Shown piece after piece: positions 10,025 through 20,991 of a stretch of DNA of 64,000 bases (its first letter is position 1; every line of letters starts with the position of its first letter). The stretch lies in the NCBI GenBank assembly GCA_949987705.1, contig OX465281.1, positions 101,889,248-101,953,247 on the forward strand, written 5' to 3'. This stretch comes from Thereva unica (lineage: Eukaryota; Arthropoda; Insecta; Diptera; Therevidae). The translations under genes and the position numbers were made by a program. The notes under the pieces are model-generated. The model worked only from the letters and a program-made list of their open reading frames with translations, was not told the origin of the DNA and ran no database searches.

Positions 10025-10500
10025 CAGCGTATAATTATATGTGTGCGAGGCAAAATATCCCGCGCTTGGTGAGAGGGATTGGGTTTGAATGTTGCAATGC
10101 AGAAGCTGCTCTCAGCATTCGTTTTATATTCTCGCGCCGCTCTCAAAATTCATGTCATATTCTCGCACGCCATCGCACACGGCAGCGAATGTGTGCGAGA
10201 GGATGAAATGAATGCTAAGAGCGGCGTCTGCATTGCGAAATATGAAATGAATGGGTGCGAGAAAATGCCATATATTTTGAGAGCGGGTCTGCATTGCGAC
10301 TTAACATTCATTTCATCCTCTCGCACACATTCGCTGCTGTCGCTGTGTGCGATGGCGTGCGAGAATATGACATGAATTTTGAGAGCGGCGCGAGAATATA
10401 AAACGAATGCTGAGAGCAGCTTCTGCATTGCAACATTCAAACCCAATCCCTCTCACCAAGCGCGGGCTATTTTGCCTCGCACACATATAATTATACGCTG
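10025..10500. mobile_element. Foldback (palindromic) element
   Basis: The left arm 10025-10260 and right arm 10265-10500 are near-perfect reverse complements, starting with CAGCGTATAATTATATGTG. The ends coincide with a sequence shared by the outer TIR edges of the Polinton-like element. Open frames on both strands encode nearly the same peptide only because of the symmetry. The right arm stops exactly where the next LTR begins (10501). Confidence 0.8.
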
Positions 10501-11626
10501 TGTTACATACAGAATTTCTAAGGGTCTCGGTGAGAAACGAGATCCTTAGACAAATTCTCATATCCCTTCATACAGGGAGCCTTTTACATCAAATTCGCAA
10601 TGAATTTGATGCAATATGAGTTCCCTGTGAACAACAAATCCTAAACGGAAAATAATTATCTAATTTCCATTTTCAAATGTACAAAATTCCTTAACGGACA
10701 AATCTTCAACGTACAAAAATCCACTCCAACGGAAAATGTAACATTTCCAGACGTAACCTGATCCGCGCGCATTTTGTGAGATTTGCAAGGTGCGCAATTA
10801 CCCTTGCACCATTCCCAAGCTTTTCTGGCGATTAGAAAATAAGAAAAACAGTGATCTTGACTTTGACTTTCTTGAAAGTAATTTGACCCACCCAACAATA
10901 ATTAAGCGCAACTTGCAATGCGCCGCGTGAGAAGCGCGCGATAAGCAAGTTGCGCAGGTGGGAACTAAAAGTTCAAGGGCGCGTTCCCCAGAGGTGGACA
11001 ATTTTCCTGGCCACCACCGGCGGGTGAAAATTTAATTTAGTTGAGTGTTGTTTTAACGGTCAAGCGTGGCGGGCGCGTCGCCACCCTTCGTAAAGAGTGT
11101 TGTCTTAACCACGGTCGTCGGCGGGTGCGGCTTTCACATATCGAAAATAAGCAAATTGTGTATAAAATGAAAATCGTATCAAATTGTTAGAGTGTTTAAA
11201 AAAATAAATATTAATAATCATTTTTTTCTCTTGGTGTAAAATTAAATAACTAAATACAAGTGTAAGTTTTTGTGTGTGCAAAAAAGGAAAAAAGCCTTTT
11301 TTTATCCTATATAAATATAATTATAAACTACGTCTCATAGAAAGTGAAAAAAAGGAGGAATAAATAAGATTATAAGCTATGTTTTATAGAAAGTGAATAA
11401 AAAGATAATTTTCTTGTTGTTTTGATAATATAATTATAAAAAATGACATAATTAATAGAATTAAACGGTTTTAGATGAAGTTATAGATTAATTTAAGAAT
11501 AAAAAGACAACTATTGTTAAAAGAACCGTTGAAATAGTGATAATAAAAAAATTAATTATCGGACAAACCGAAAAATAAAAGTGCGTTTTACTAATTCAAT
11601 AAATCTCGAAATATTATTACATAACA
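10501..11626 (+). repeat. 5' LTR of gypsy element A
   Basis: It starts TGTTACATAC and ends ATTACATAACA (TG...CA with short inverted ends), 1126 bp long. It carries a TATA-like TATATAAAT at 11308-11316 and an AATAAA near 11599, and is followed at once by a primer-binding site. No second copy is present in the window, so the boundary rests on the terminal motif and the PBS. Confidence 0.75.
11308..11316 (+). promoter_or_regulatory. TATA-like box in gypsy A LTR
   Basis: TATATAAAT lies about 310 bp before the LTR end, a sensible place for the U3/R promoter. This is prediction by motif only. Confidence 0.45.
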
Positions 11627-11628
11627 AT

Positions 11629-11646
11629 TGGCGCAGCCGGTAGGAT
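11629..11646 (+). other. Primer-binding site of gypsy A
   Basis: TGGCGCAGCCGGTAGGAT begins two bases after the LTR end. TGGCGC-type sites at this position prime minus-strand synthesis from a host tRNA 3' end. I have not verified which tRNA. Confidence 0.7.
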
Positions 11647-13729
11647 CCGGGTGAGGCCACAGAGTTAATACTTTGTCGATTGCGATTGACAAGGCCGACG
11701 ACCTCGGATCCTCCAACGAATCTTCGCTCGGGGGTAATCAACTTTAGGTGCCTCTGCTCCAGGCGAGCACGCATTTGATCCCCTAAGATTTTGACAACGC
11801 GGGACTTTTAGTGGGCTTCATCCCTGCCCACGACAAGGTCAAATAAGGACAAACAAGGGGACAACAACTATTTAGAGACTCCCCCATCGAGGGAACAGCA
11901 AATCCCAGCAGGCGACCAAACTACTCCACGCTACACTACATTATCAAGGCCCAACGACATTCCGACGGACCATCCGCCCATTCGACGAAGGAACATTCCT
12001 GTGCGTGAACAAGATATCATCAAGGACTGCATCAATTCAGTTCCTACAAATGTTGGACGCAGTCAACATGTTTGCTACGTTTATTGTATGTAGAAAACTT
12101 AAATTTTCTTTTTAAAAAAAAAATTCTTATTGTAGTTTATTACCAATATTATTTTAAATTCTATTATACCCACATAACTAAAGAAAATAGAAACATAATT
12201 CGATTCATAGTTAGTACATAAATGAGTGTAGGTTAATGAAGAAATTTCTTTGTTATAATTAACTTATTCGTAGTTCTTCTAAATGGATTGACAACCCAAC
12301 AAAAGAAAAGAATTCAAAATAATAATGTAAAAATATCCAAGTGCAAATTATAAATGATAATTGAACATAATTATTTACATTTTGTTTTACAAAATTAAAA
12401 TGAAAATATGTAGGTATATATCATTGCCGATAATAACTTAAAATAAAATATGTATAAAAGAAATATCAAAAATCATTCCGGACTCGGACAAGTTTAATCG
12501 ATCCTATTATTATAGGATATTTCTAATAGGACCAACTTTGAATAATAATAGTAATTAAACTCAATACAATAAATAGAACATAGACAAAAAAAATTTAATC
12601 TCATTTCATGCATAATAGACATGAATAATTTATGTTTAACAATTTACTTCAGATAAGCTTATGTTTTTGCAATATTTACAGAAAACATATAGCCTAATTA
12701 TTACTAAATAATAATTAAAATAAAAATTTTTCCATTTTATTTTTTGCAATAATTCAAATCTTAGATTATATTAATTATGCGAAATATAGTTATGATCAAA
12801 ATACAACTACAACAAAACTATTATCTAGTTAACTAGTTATTTACCTTTAACGTTTCATTTTTAAAACACACACCTTTAGGCACTGTTTCTCCGTTCAATT
12901 ATTTATATGAAACAGGTTTAGATATGCTAATATTTTTATATACGTTTGTGAAAAACACAAACCAACATATATGTCTTTGAAAAATTTAATTAATAATTTT
13001 TTCTTCTTTTACTACAAGCCGACCTTGTTTTTAAATCAAAGTCGTTTCTTGCAGTCAAAAATTATGAGAGTAGTAGGACCATGTCCCTACAAAATTCAAA
13101 AATGTACTTGGTAAACATCTACCACAATTTGGCTCAATCTCCTCGATTTCAGCGAGATGCAACTGATGCCATAAATGTCACTTAAAAAATCCAATTTAAA
13201 TTACCTATTTAAATATTGCTCTTATTCTGATAAATACACCGTACAAAAGTCCAAAGTACATATTGAGGACCATATTTCCAAGCTACGCCGCATATTCGAC
13301 CGGAAAACAACCTCAACAGCTTCAAGACCAATCAAGACCTGAGACAAAAAGTAATTCTGAGGAAATCTATTTGTATTCTAGGCCGGTCCCAGATTGTGGT
13401 CTCATTAAGTTTAAAGGAATAAATGCTTTATGAGTCTCACGAGACCGTCTTCCGCGCTCTTTTACATTCCGAAAAAACATACAATATCTGTGGGGCTTCC
13501 TCTATATCCAAAATCACCTAGTAGCTCTGACGAGTCTAACAATAATACTCGTGCAAACAAATGGCTACCGTACTATACCTCTTAGCCCTTGCAAATCGTA
13601 GTCCACGGTCATCTGTCGAACAAGACAGCGACGAGTGGGGGCACCTACGACCGGTAGACGAACCCGGATCCCCACCGTCTACAACAAGCCGTAAAGGACG
13701 CTTAAAACCAGGGGCCAAAATCACAGGAA
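11647..13729 (+). other. Long leader of gypsy A
   Basis: About 2 kb lies between the PBS and the gag frame. The first 400 bp and last 200 bp are GC-richer and read like element sequence. The middle (about 12070-13400) is very AT-rich and contains no frame or repeat I can identify, so it may be an insertion. A plus-strand frame at 13561-13968 overlaps gag in another register and may hold a short true N-terminal piece before a frameshift. Confidence 0.4.
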
Positions 13730-15283
13730 GTGACCATTCAAGACAGTCGTCTAGTCAAACCCGAAATTCTAAAACCGCATCCAGGAGCCATGGCCGACGA
13801 ATATATCAAAGTCGCCAAATTAACGGCCCAACTTGTTCCTCTATTCACTGGCGGCCAAAACCCGACGATGGCAACGGAACTACAAATGTTCCTAGGCTGT
13901 TGCCGTCGGGTACTACAGTGCCTGACAGAACAAGAAAAGGCCGCCTTTATTCAAATTTACCCAACTAGGCTTCGGGGAGAGGCCTATCAACTGATTGCCT
14001 CCTCCCAACCCGCCACTTTTGAGGAGGCAGAAAACCTCCTAAACAGGACCTATCTTCCCAGGGAAACATATCAAGAACTGGTCAATAAATTAATTCAATT
14101 ACGCCAGTTCCCCTTAGAGCCGCTCACGGCCTATACCACCAGGATCAAACAGCAGTTGTCACTATGCGAAGAGGCGGCCACCACTAAATATGGTGCGATG
14201 GCAGCACCGGCCGTAAAGGCCCAACTGCAAGATTTCGCAAAAAATGCCCTGCGGAGTGGGGTTACCAACCCCCACCTCTGCCAGTACCTACTAACCCTGG
14301 GAGAAGATACACTTGACAGCCTAACCCAAAAAGCACTAGATATGGAGAAGCTACAACAAAATTCTATGTATGCCTCCTATCAAATGACAGTGCCTCAACC
14401 GGCATATAACCCTTATGGACAAACAGTCCCTACCTATATGCCGGAAAATATCTATCAAACAGCCCCAACACATACGCCCAGTACAAACACTCAGTATACC
14501 GCCCCGCCAACACCAACAACGCCGCAAACAACACTCCAGAATCCGATAAATCCACAGGTGATGTACACCGCATACGCCCCACCCACAAACCAAACAAACA
14601 CAATACAAACAATACCGCCGGCGCCACTACAAAGCGCCAACCAAGTAACAACTTTAAGCCCCGTTCCAAAAAATGAAAATAAACCCTTAAACATCACCTG
14701 TAACTATTGCAGAAACAGAGGGCATACTTATGCGGACTGTTTGAAACGCAAAAATACGCCTTTCTGCATAATCTGCCGGTCCAACTCGCACGACGCGAGG
14801 GACTGCCCCCAACCAGTTGAGCCTCCAAGGTCCTCATGTAATAACAATAATAATCGTTACCGAAACCAGGGGACTTCATACAATAATGGTAATAATCGCT
14901 ACCAGAACCAGGGGCCTACATATAATAATAACAATAACAATCGTTACCCCAACCAGCGGTCTCAGTACCAAGGTAACAACCGTTACCCAGACCCGCGGTC
15001 ACAACCTATGGGTAATTATCGCTATTCCGACCAACAACCCCCTAACCAGAACAATAATAGACAACCCATGAATAATGAACCCATGAATAATGGAACCAAC
15101 CAACCCAATGACCGTCAACAGGCAACCAATAACACAAGGTCAGTGTTTAATATTAGATATAGATGTGATTTCTGCCACAGACGTGGTCATCAAGTAGACG
15201 ACTGTCATCAAAGACAGCGCTGGGAATCACAACAAGCGGGAAACTCCCCGCAGTCGGGCCAAGAAACCCCGGCCCGACAATAA
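13730..15283 (+). CDS. gag: Gypsy A Gag polyprotein
   Basis: The 517 codons encode a structural Gag that packages the element RNA. The capsid-like part spans about residues 20-210 and is followed by a Pro/Thr/Gln/Tyr-rich linker. There are three CCHC knuckles: CNYCRNRGHTYADC near residue 324, CIICRSNSHDARDC close after it, and CDFCHRRGHQVDDC near residue 478. Between the second and third is an unusual Asn/Arg/Tyr/Gln-rich repeat tract. An internal Met at 13790 (MADEYIK) is a plausible alternative start. It overlaps no pol sequence; pol continues in the -1 frame. Confidence 0.85.
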   Translation: MTIQDSRLVKPEILKPHPGAMADEYIKVAKLTAQLVPLFTGGQNPTMATELQMFLGCCRRVLQCLTEQEKAAFIQIYPTRLRGEAYQLIASSQPATFEEAENLLNRTYLPRETYQELVNKLIQLRQFPLEPLTAYTTRIKQQLSLCEEAATTKYGAMAAPAVKAQLQDFAKNALRSGVTNPHLCQYLLTLGEDTLDSLTQKALDMEKLQQNSMYASYQMTVPQPAYNPYGQTVPTYMPENIYQTAPTHTPSTNTQYTAPPTPTTPQTTLQNPINPQVMYTAYAPPTNQTNTIQTIPPAPLQSANQVTTLSPVPKNENKPLNITCNYCRNRGHTYADCLKRKNTPFCIICRSNSHDARDCPQPVEPPRSSCNNNNNRYRNQGTSYNNGNNRYQNQGPTYNNNNNNRYPNQRSQYQGNNRYPDPRSQPMGNYRYSDQQPPNQNNNRQPMNNEPMNNGTNQPNDRQQATNNTRSVFNIRYRCDFCHRRGHQVDDCHQRQRWESQQAGNSPQSGQETPARQ

Positions 15284-16980
15284 GTCCTCAAAATATTACT
15301 AAAGGGGGGCCTCAAGCGCCCGAACCAATTGTTCCACTCGTCACTCTTCCTCTAGACATAAGCCTTAACGGCAAAGCCGACCTAGCAGTGGACACCGGCG
15401 CTGAGGTCAGTATATTAAAACATAAAAAACTAAAGGATCCTAACCTACCAGATCCAACTAAAAAATGCACACTACAAACGCCATACGGCCAAGGACAAAC
15501 ATTAGGGAGCTGTCAGGGGAACATCATTCTAAACACCCCCCTCCCATGCACCTTCCAAATTGTGCAAAATACACAAGAAATCCCTAACGATGGTCTGTTA
15601 GGAAACGACTTTCTTTCCAAACATTGTAACGTCGAAGGCCCAAACCAAACACTGCGATTTCCTCGCACGGAAATCAACCCAGTAGAAATTGTAATTCCAT
15701 TACGCAATAGATCCGCCAAGTCAAACTCTGGAGAGCAGCAGGAGCAAACCCAAACCAGGGAATCTCAACTCGTAGAAGCCGAGATAAACCCCGGTGGTGT
15801 CTCCCTAGTACCCTCTGAGAGGAATACCAGCTGCCTATCTCTAGATGGCTCAAGGTTGGAAAACAACTCCAACGACTATGAGACCAATTCAGGCAAATAT
15901 AACGTGGCATTGGAGAAATCCATTCGCCTACCAAGCCGGTCTCAAATGGTGGTCCCCATTCCCCTAAGGTTAGAGGAGGAAATGCTCTGTGAATCTTACG
16001 AGCCGAGCGAAGGAGTATTCCTCGCCAATTCCCTCTTGCCAACTGGAACAAAAACAGTGTATGCTGGTCTCATCAACGTTAAAACCCAACCAGTAGTCCT
16101 GACGAGCCTATCCCTTACGCTCGTCCCAATCAAAGACTACACGACTATTCATCTAGCCTCTAACAATAACCCAAAGCCTCCAAGGAATGCTAATGACGTA
16201 TGTGAGTATCTTACAGGCTCTGAACCAGACGGTCTCAGGAACGCCAGTACCCCATCGTCATCTAACGCAAGGCTCCAAAGTATACCCAATAATGGTGCAA
16301 TCCCGCAAGGTATACCTAAGGAAAAAAGGGCAAAAGTGAAGTTGGGAACGAATGAAAAGGAAATCGATTCCATCTGTCATCTACGATACATATTCCCGGA
16401 CCATGAGGATCCGGACCTTGAGCGTGAAACGCGCTTCAAACAGCTAGACGAGGAACTCAGCCTCGACCACCCTCTAACGGCCGAAGAGAAGCGGTCCATA
16501 CGGGACCTATGTTACGAATATTCCAACATATTCCACTTAAAAGGGGACAAGCTCACCTACACGGAAGCTCTACGATATGAGATCCCCATGGTCTACGACC
16601 AACACATTAACCCAAAAATGTATAGATTGCCCGAGACGCAAAGGCAAGTCATAAACGACCAACTAAGAGAAATGTTGGACAACGATATTGTTCAACCCAG
16701 TAAAAGTCAGTTGAACTTAACCCTACCAGTGCTCCCTAAACCACCGGGCCTCAATGGTGGGAAAAAACTGCTTAAGAATTATGTCCTCACTGGCCTGCTA
16801 CTCTTCGAATGTTTCATTTATCTAGACGGTATCGTCATCTACATTAAAAACTTTGTGGACTACCACTGTAAAGTACGCAGAGCCTTTGAGAGATTAAGAA
16901 AAAATAATCTCAAATTACCCCCGGAAAAATGGCAATTCCTCCGAAAAAAAAGTGGTTTACCTGGGTCCCGTATGCTCTAA
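15284..16980 (+). pseudogene. pol: Gypsy A Pol, protease and damaged RT
   Basis: The frame is open through the aspartic protease motif AVDTGAEVS (about 15382) and a long linker, to the RT N-terminus with YEIPMVYDQHINPKMYRLPE near 16576. Directly after a KPPGLNGGKK-like block the sequence jumps to the end of the palm, FIYLDGIVIY (about 16816). About 100 residues, including motif A, are missing, and the expected YLDD is YLDG. The reverse transcriptase cannot function. Remains of the connection/RNase H region continue in other frames to about 17215. Confidence 0.82.
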
Positions 16981-17002
16981 AAAAGGAGCCTCACTAGACC
17001 CC

Positions 17003-17215
17003 AGAAAAACGAAATGCGTTCAAAACTTCCCAGTGCTCCGCACAGTTAGGCAAACGCAGCTTATCCAACTACAAAAAATTCATGATTAATTTCTCCAAAT
17101 TAGTCCGCCCCTTAGCAAATTTACTACGAAAAGGTATTAAATTACCCGGGACTTCCAAATGCGAAGAAGCATTTCATGCAATTAAGTCCTCTCTAGTCTC
17201 CCCCTCCACTACTCA
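17003..17215 (+). pseudogene. pol: Gypsy A Pol, RT connection remnant
   Basis: After a stop and frame changes, the register of 17082-17282 encodes FSKLVRPLANLLRKGIKLPG and a Cys-x3-Phe block. This corresponds to the connection region between RT and RNase H in gypsy elements. Homology ends near 17215; the rest of the frame looks random. The decay and loss of RNase H and integrase mark the truncated end of the element. Confidence 0.65.
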
Positions 17216-18014
17216 TACCCAGATTCATATGATCCATATGAACTCCAAATTAATCTCCTGTTCTCGTTACCTAACCCTGTAAATGACCGCAAGCGAGTTT
17301 GGACCCTTGCCAAATACCACCTAACATGGGAGCGCACTCACACCCATTCCACAGCCGCCGTCTCACTCAGCTGTGGCTATACCGGCGTCGCTGCGTGCGT
17401 CTTTTTTCTTCATGATATTTCAAAGAATGTTTTTTGTTTTTAACGTGTTTTTAATTAATGTTTGCTTTTAACCTGAATGTTTAATCAAAAAATGAATAAT
17501 TTATTCTTAAAGCTCAGGATTTTATCTTTCATTTTATATATTTAACAATTTTTTTAGGCTTAACTTTAAGTTGCAGGAATCAGTTTTATAAAAATCAGTG
17601 AAAATCTTGAAATTATAACTTCCGGTCAACTTTTCTATGAGAAAAAAACAATAAAATTAAAAACTAATGACTTCCTTAAAAAGCTTAGAGTGTCCTCTTT
17701 AAAATGCTTTTTTTATTTTTTGGTTTTGGTGGATTTTAGGCAAAGATATTTCAGTTTTTCCCCGAACGCCTCGCTTGAATATTTGAATTCTGGGATTTGG
17801 CGCGCGTCAAATTTTCGAACTCGCTTTCTTATTTGTAATAATTTTTTATAATAATAAACAAACATTTTTTAATAAGTTATAACATAGCGTGGTGTAATTA
17901 GTTTTTCGATTTTTCTTTTCTTTTTCGAGATATAACGCGAAAACCACGTTTTCGAATTTGTTTTCGAAATTGTGAAGTTAGCATACACTTTAGAGCAGCA
18001 AAGGTTTTTTTATT
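17216..18014. other. Unassigned AT-rich sequence
   Basis: About 800 bp with no recognised gene. A GC-richer stretch (17330-17400) is followed by AT-rich DNA. I see no LTR, TIR or tandem repeat. Confidence 0.4.
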
Positions 18015-18524
18015 GTGTTCTACACCCCAAAAAGTACCTATGACCCAATTTTCAGCGATATCACATTTTGTGCTGGCTTTCAGTCTAAATTTGACTCTGG
18101 CAACTGGACTACTAGTGAATATGTGAAGAATAAAATTTATGGGATACCTCAAATTAACAAAAAGGTTTTAGGTAAATTTAAAGATGAATGCTCGGGAAAT
18201 ATAATTTTAGAATTTGTTGGTTTAAAATCTAAGACATATTGTTTTATAACGGAAAGAGATTCGATTAAGAAAATAAAAGGTATCAAAAAACATATTGTAG
18301 AAAATGAAATAGAAATAGAAGACTATAAAAATATTTTGTTAAATAAAACTGAGGTTTTAAGGAAAAACATGAATGTTTTTAGAAGTCATAAACACCGTCT
18401 GTTTTCACAGTTAATTAATAAAATTGCTTTAAACAGTTCTGATGATAAAAGATTTGTATTACCGAACTGTGTAAATACTTTAGCCTGGGGAAACAAAAAG
18501 ATTGATGAATATTACTTTATATAA
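18015..18524 (+). pseudogene. Second Polinton polymerase, C-terminal fragment
   Basis: From about residue 25 the frame matches the C-terminal region of protein-primed Polinton polymerases. Landmarks are NKKVLGKFKDE, EFVGLKSKTY, a KIKGIKKHIVE block, a His-containing FRSHKHRLFS block and NKIALNSSDDKR near the end. The first 25 residues do not look homologous and may be non-coding. This fragment supplies the end of the protein that the 7308-8491 copy lacks, so it comes from a different insertion. The gene is 5'-truncated and ends at a TAA just before a MITE. Confidence 0.78.
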
Positions 18525-18557
18525 GTGAAATAATGTAACTGGAACCGTATAATTATT

Positions 18558-19364
18558 GGGGCTTATCGCACAAAACGTAAACGCGAGCGAAACGTGAAAC
18601 GTTCAATTTTGGTATCGTAGTAAACGCAGCGGGGCAAAACGTCAAACGTTAATCTCGAAGTTGATTTTTCAGTATGGTGCAAAACGTGCGGCGGCAGTTC
18701 CCCTTGGGTTTGTGAAACGCGAAGTTTTGCTCGCGGCAGTTGTACGTTTCCAAGAGTGTTTGGACTATTTGGAAATATGTTTTAAATAGTTTCATTTTTA
18801 ATCTATTTCTTTAATTCCGCCATAAAGGCATGCATTTTGTTATCAAAAGACCAAAGTTTATTTTTTTTAAATGCATATATTTTTTCAAATAAATTTATAA
18901 AATAAGTTTTTTTAGTTAAATCTTGAATGCACATTTATTTAAGCGAAAATTTTTGATGAAGTTAAAAGAATATTTTCACAAATAAAGAAATTGGTTTATT
19001 AATTTAGGGTTATATTTTCCACTCTTTTGTCCATTTAAAAAATCCCTTCCTGTACTTCATTAATTATGACTGACACAGCTCGTTCATGGTCATTTTCACA
19101 TTATATACAATGCCACGGTGTCCATAATTATAATTCATAAGCCCGTATATTCACTAAAACTTAATAAAAAAGTAACGATTTTGAATTTGAAAGATTAAAT
19201 AAAACTCTGACGTGACTGATTTGTAATTTTTGACAAACATCAGCTGATTTCGAAACCTTTCGAACACAGTTGGATTCACGCGTTTTGCACGATACGTTTT
19301 CAAGGTGAAGTGAAACATGTAAACGGCGCGTTTCCCAAAACGTACGTTTACAACGATAAGCCCC
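18558..19364. mobile_element. 807-bp inverted-repeat element (MITE-like)
   Basis: The ends GGGGCTTATCG and CGATAAGCCCC are perfect inverted repeats, with partly matching ACGTAAACG-type sequence inside them. The flanks show ATT on both sides, a possible 3-bp duplication. Many AAACGT/ACGTTT motifs recur near both ends. There is no coding region. The superfamily is uncertain; a Harbinger-like origin is possible. Confidence 0.65.
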
Positions 19365-19678
19365 ATTAATTATAAAAATGTAATATTCTTAATGAAGAAA
19401 AAAATGATAACAAAATTTGGTGAAACGGGGTGTGTGTGAATAAAAGAATTTGTTTTGAATTTTCTTGTTTCCTTTATTTATTGTTATATAATAAAAATTT
19501 TCTAATGACAAATACATTTTGTAGATCACACTGCCCTTTATGATTAAGGCATGAGAACTCTTGATGTTTAAATTGAAGCCATGATAGTTTCGGACATTGC
19601 AGTTGACGTTCAATATCTAAAATGGTTACTCCGTTTCCAAGAAAATCCTTTACCCATTTTATTTTTTCTAGACCTTAA

Positions 19679-20991
19679 GGGCCTAATACACTCAATCGAG
19701 CAATTATAGGGTATCGCGCGCCCGCGAATATTAAGAAAACTATCCAACCAAATTAAATAATTTAAATTAGGTATTTTTAAGAAAACATAAATCTAGCTAT
19801 TCATGGTGGAAAATTTTAATATTTTTTATTAGTATATTAGTTATAATGGTTCAAAGTTCCGTACCTGCGCCCGGAAAATACTCCTATTTAGGTGGAAAAA
19901 TTTTAAAAAATTTTTAATGTACGATAAACTTAAATCGATTATCTAGCTATTCATGGTGGAAATTTTTTGAATTTTAGCCTTCTTTCATGACTAAATTATG
20001 TTTTAAAAACTGTCCACAAAATTTAAGAACGAAAATTCCCTAAAATTCTTCAGTTTTAATACATCAAATTTCCGCTCCAAGCAAATCTCTGCGCTAGTTG
20101 TATTCTGTATAAAGCATTTGCGTAATCTTACACGAGATGCGTTTGTATAATTGAGAGCTTCTGCTTCGGCTTTTGCAGGGGAAATTTCAAACCTTTTTTG
20201 TTGCAGGCATGGATGGTGATCGTATTTTCGGGAAAAAATAAAATCTGAGGATAAATCGGTTTGTTTGGCAAGAATTTTAATTACTTGCTTGATGGTGATT
20301 TCCTTGATTTGAGAATTTAGGGATTCTTGCCTTTATCCGGTGGTCAGGTAGTGATCAATCGGTGTTTATTATCTTGGCTTTATGAAAAACCCAAGAAAAT
20401 ATTTGAATGGCAAAAACTACCTTCATGTAATAATTAAGTTTTATGACATCCTTGTTTTTCATTATTGTCTTTTTAGCCGCATTTATTGTTTATTAGCCGC
20501 ACTTGCTAAATTTCAAATCAGCAAAAGCAGCGATATAAAAATTTCACATGAAAGAAAAATTTAAATATCCAACAAAAAAGATCTATTCTCATATCCCATG
20601 ACAGGAACAAGTTCGTAGAGTGCATTACTGCGACATTAATTCAATTTCCATTCATAATTATCTAACACTGGCTTCAATTTCTAGCCGGCGACACCGCAGA
20701 AGAGATTTCTTGAAAATCGCCAGAAAATTTACCTCGGGCACGCACTTATAAAGTAAAGCCCAACAAGACATACGAATGCAGCCGAACCCCTTTATTGTGC
20801 AAAGATTTCCCCTCCGGCGGCCGTGTTGTGCACTGCAAGCAGTGCACAACAGGTAATTTTGACTGTGTTAGGAGGTTTTTGAGATTGGGTTAGTTTAATT
20901 TTGTGACTGTATTTTTTTTTAAGCTTCCCTTAATATTTTGTTGTTGGAACTGAACTTCATGTTGGACTTCGTCGCTGAGTGTATTAGGGCC
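19679..20991. mobile_element. piggyBac-type non-autonomous element (TTAA target)
   Basis: It is flanked by TTAA on both sides (19675-19678 and 20992-20995). Ends are GGGCCTAATACACTCA and TGAGTGTATTAGGGCC, near-perfect inverted repeats. TTAA duplication is diagnostic of piggyBac-type transposition. The 1313-bp interior has no transposase; short frames at 20382-20564 and 20658-20849 look random. Coding similarity resumes on the far side, which supports the boundaries. Confidence 0.82.
20824..20851. other. 13-bp perfect hairpin
   Basis: TGTTGTGCACTGC and GCAGTGCACAACA pair perfectly around a 2-nt AA loop. It lies about 140 bp inside the right end of the TTAA-flanked element and may be a subterminal structural feature. 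Confidence 0.7.

Larger units (their letters stand above)
1385..10044 (+). mobile_element. Polinton/Maverick-like element, internally deleted
   Basis: Two long inverted repeats (about 1385-2562 and 8478-10044) flank remains of a protein-primed family B DNA polymerase. Long TIRs plus this polymerase are the hallmark of Polintons/Mavericks. The interior is only about 5.9 kb, 3.15 kb of which is an inserted LINE. No integrase, packaging ATPase, protease or capsid gene is recognised, and the polymerase stops at the right TIR before its C-terminal domain. This is therefore a deletion derivative. Outer ends and any 6-bp TSD could not be fixed, because later insertions blur the right side. Confidence 0.65.
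8478..10044 (-). repeat. Right terminal inverted repeat of Polinton-like element
   Basis: This is the reverse complement of 1385-2562. It differs by a 250-bp MITE at 9430-9679 and by about 160 extra bp (about 9824-9985). The extra segment contains a partial second copy of the GGCTAGAGCATGG...CTTTTAGTCGAGG block, so it looks like a local duplication. The inner edge begins ACGAGTGTGCGTAGGACCAC. Confidence 0.8.
10501..17215 (+). mobile_element. Ty3/gypsy element A, 3'-truncated
   Basis: In order it has an LTR with TGTTACAT...TACATAACA termini, a PBS two bases later, a long leader, gag with CCHC knuckles, and pol with protease and damaged RT. There is no 3' LTR and no integrase; recognisable sequence stops near 17215. 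The gag-to-pol shift is into the -1 frame. The RT core is deleted, so this copy cannot be active. Confidence 0.8.

Noticed and set aside
10079..10446. Two opposite-strand 98-codon ORFs with the same N-terminal peptide
   Set aside because: Produced by the palindrome 10025-10500; reading either strand gives the same sequence, so it is not coding evidence.
12070..13400. A separate TE between the gypsy A leader and gag
   Set aside because: The AT-rich shift suggests an insertion, but I could find no terminal repeats, duplication or coding remains to support it.
15674..16051. Minus-strand ORF of 125 codons opposite gypsy A pol
   Set aside because: Antisense shadow of the protease-RT linker; no recognisable motif.
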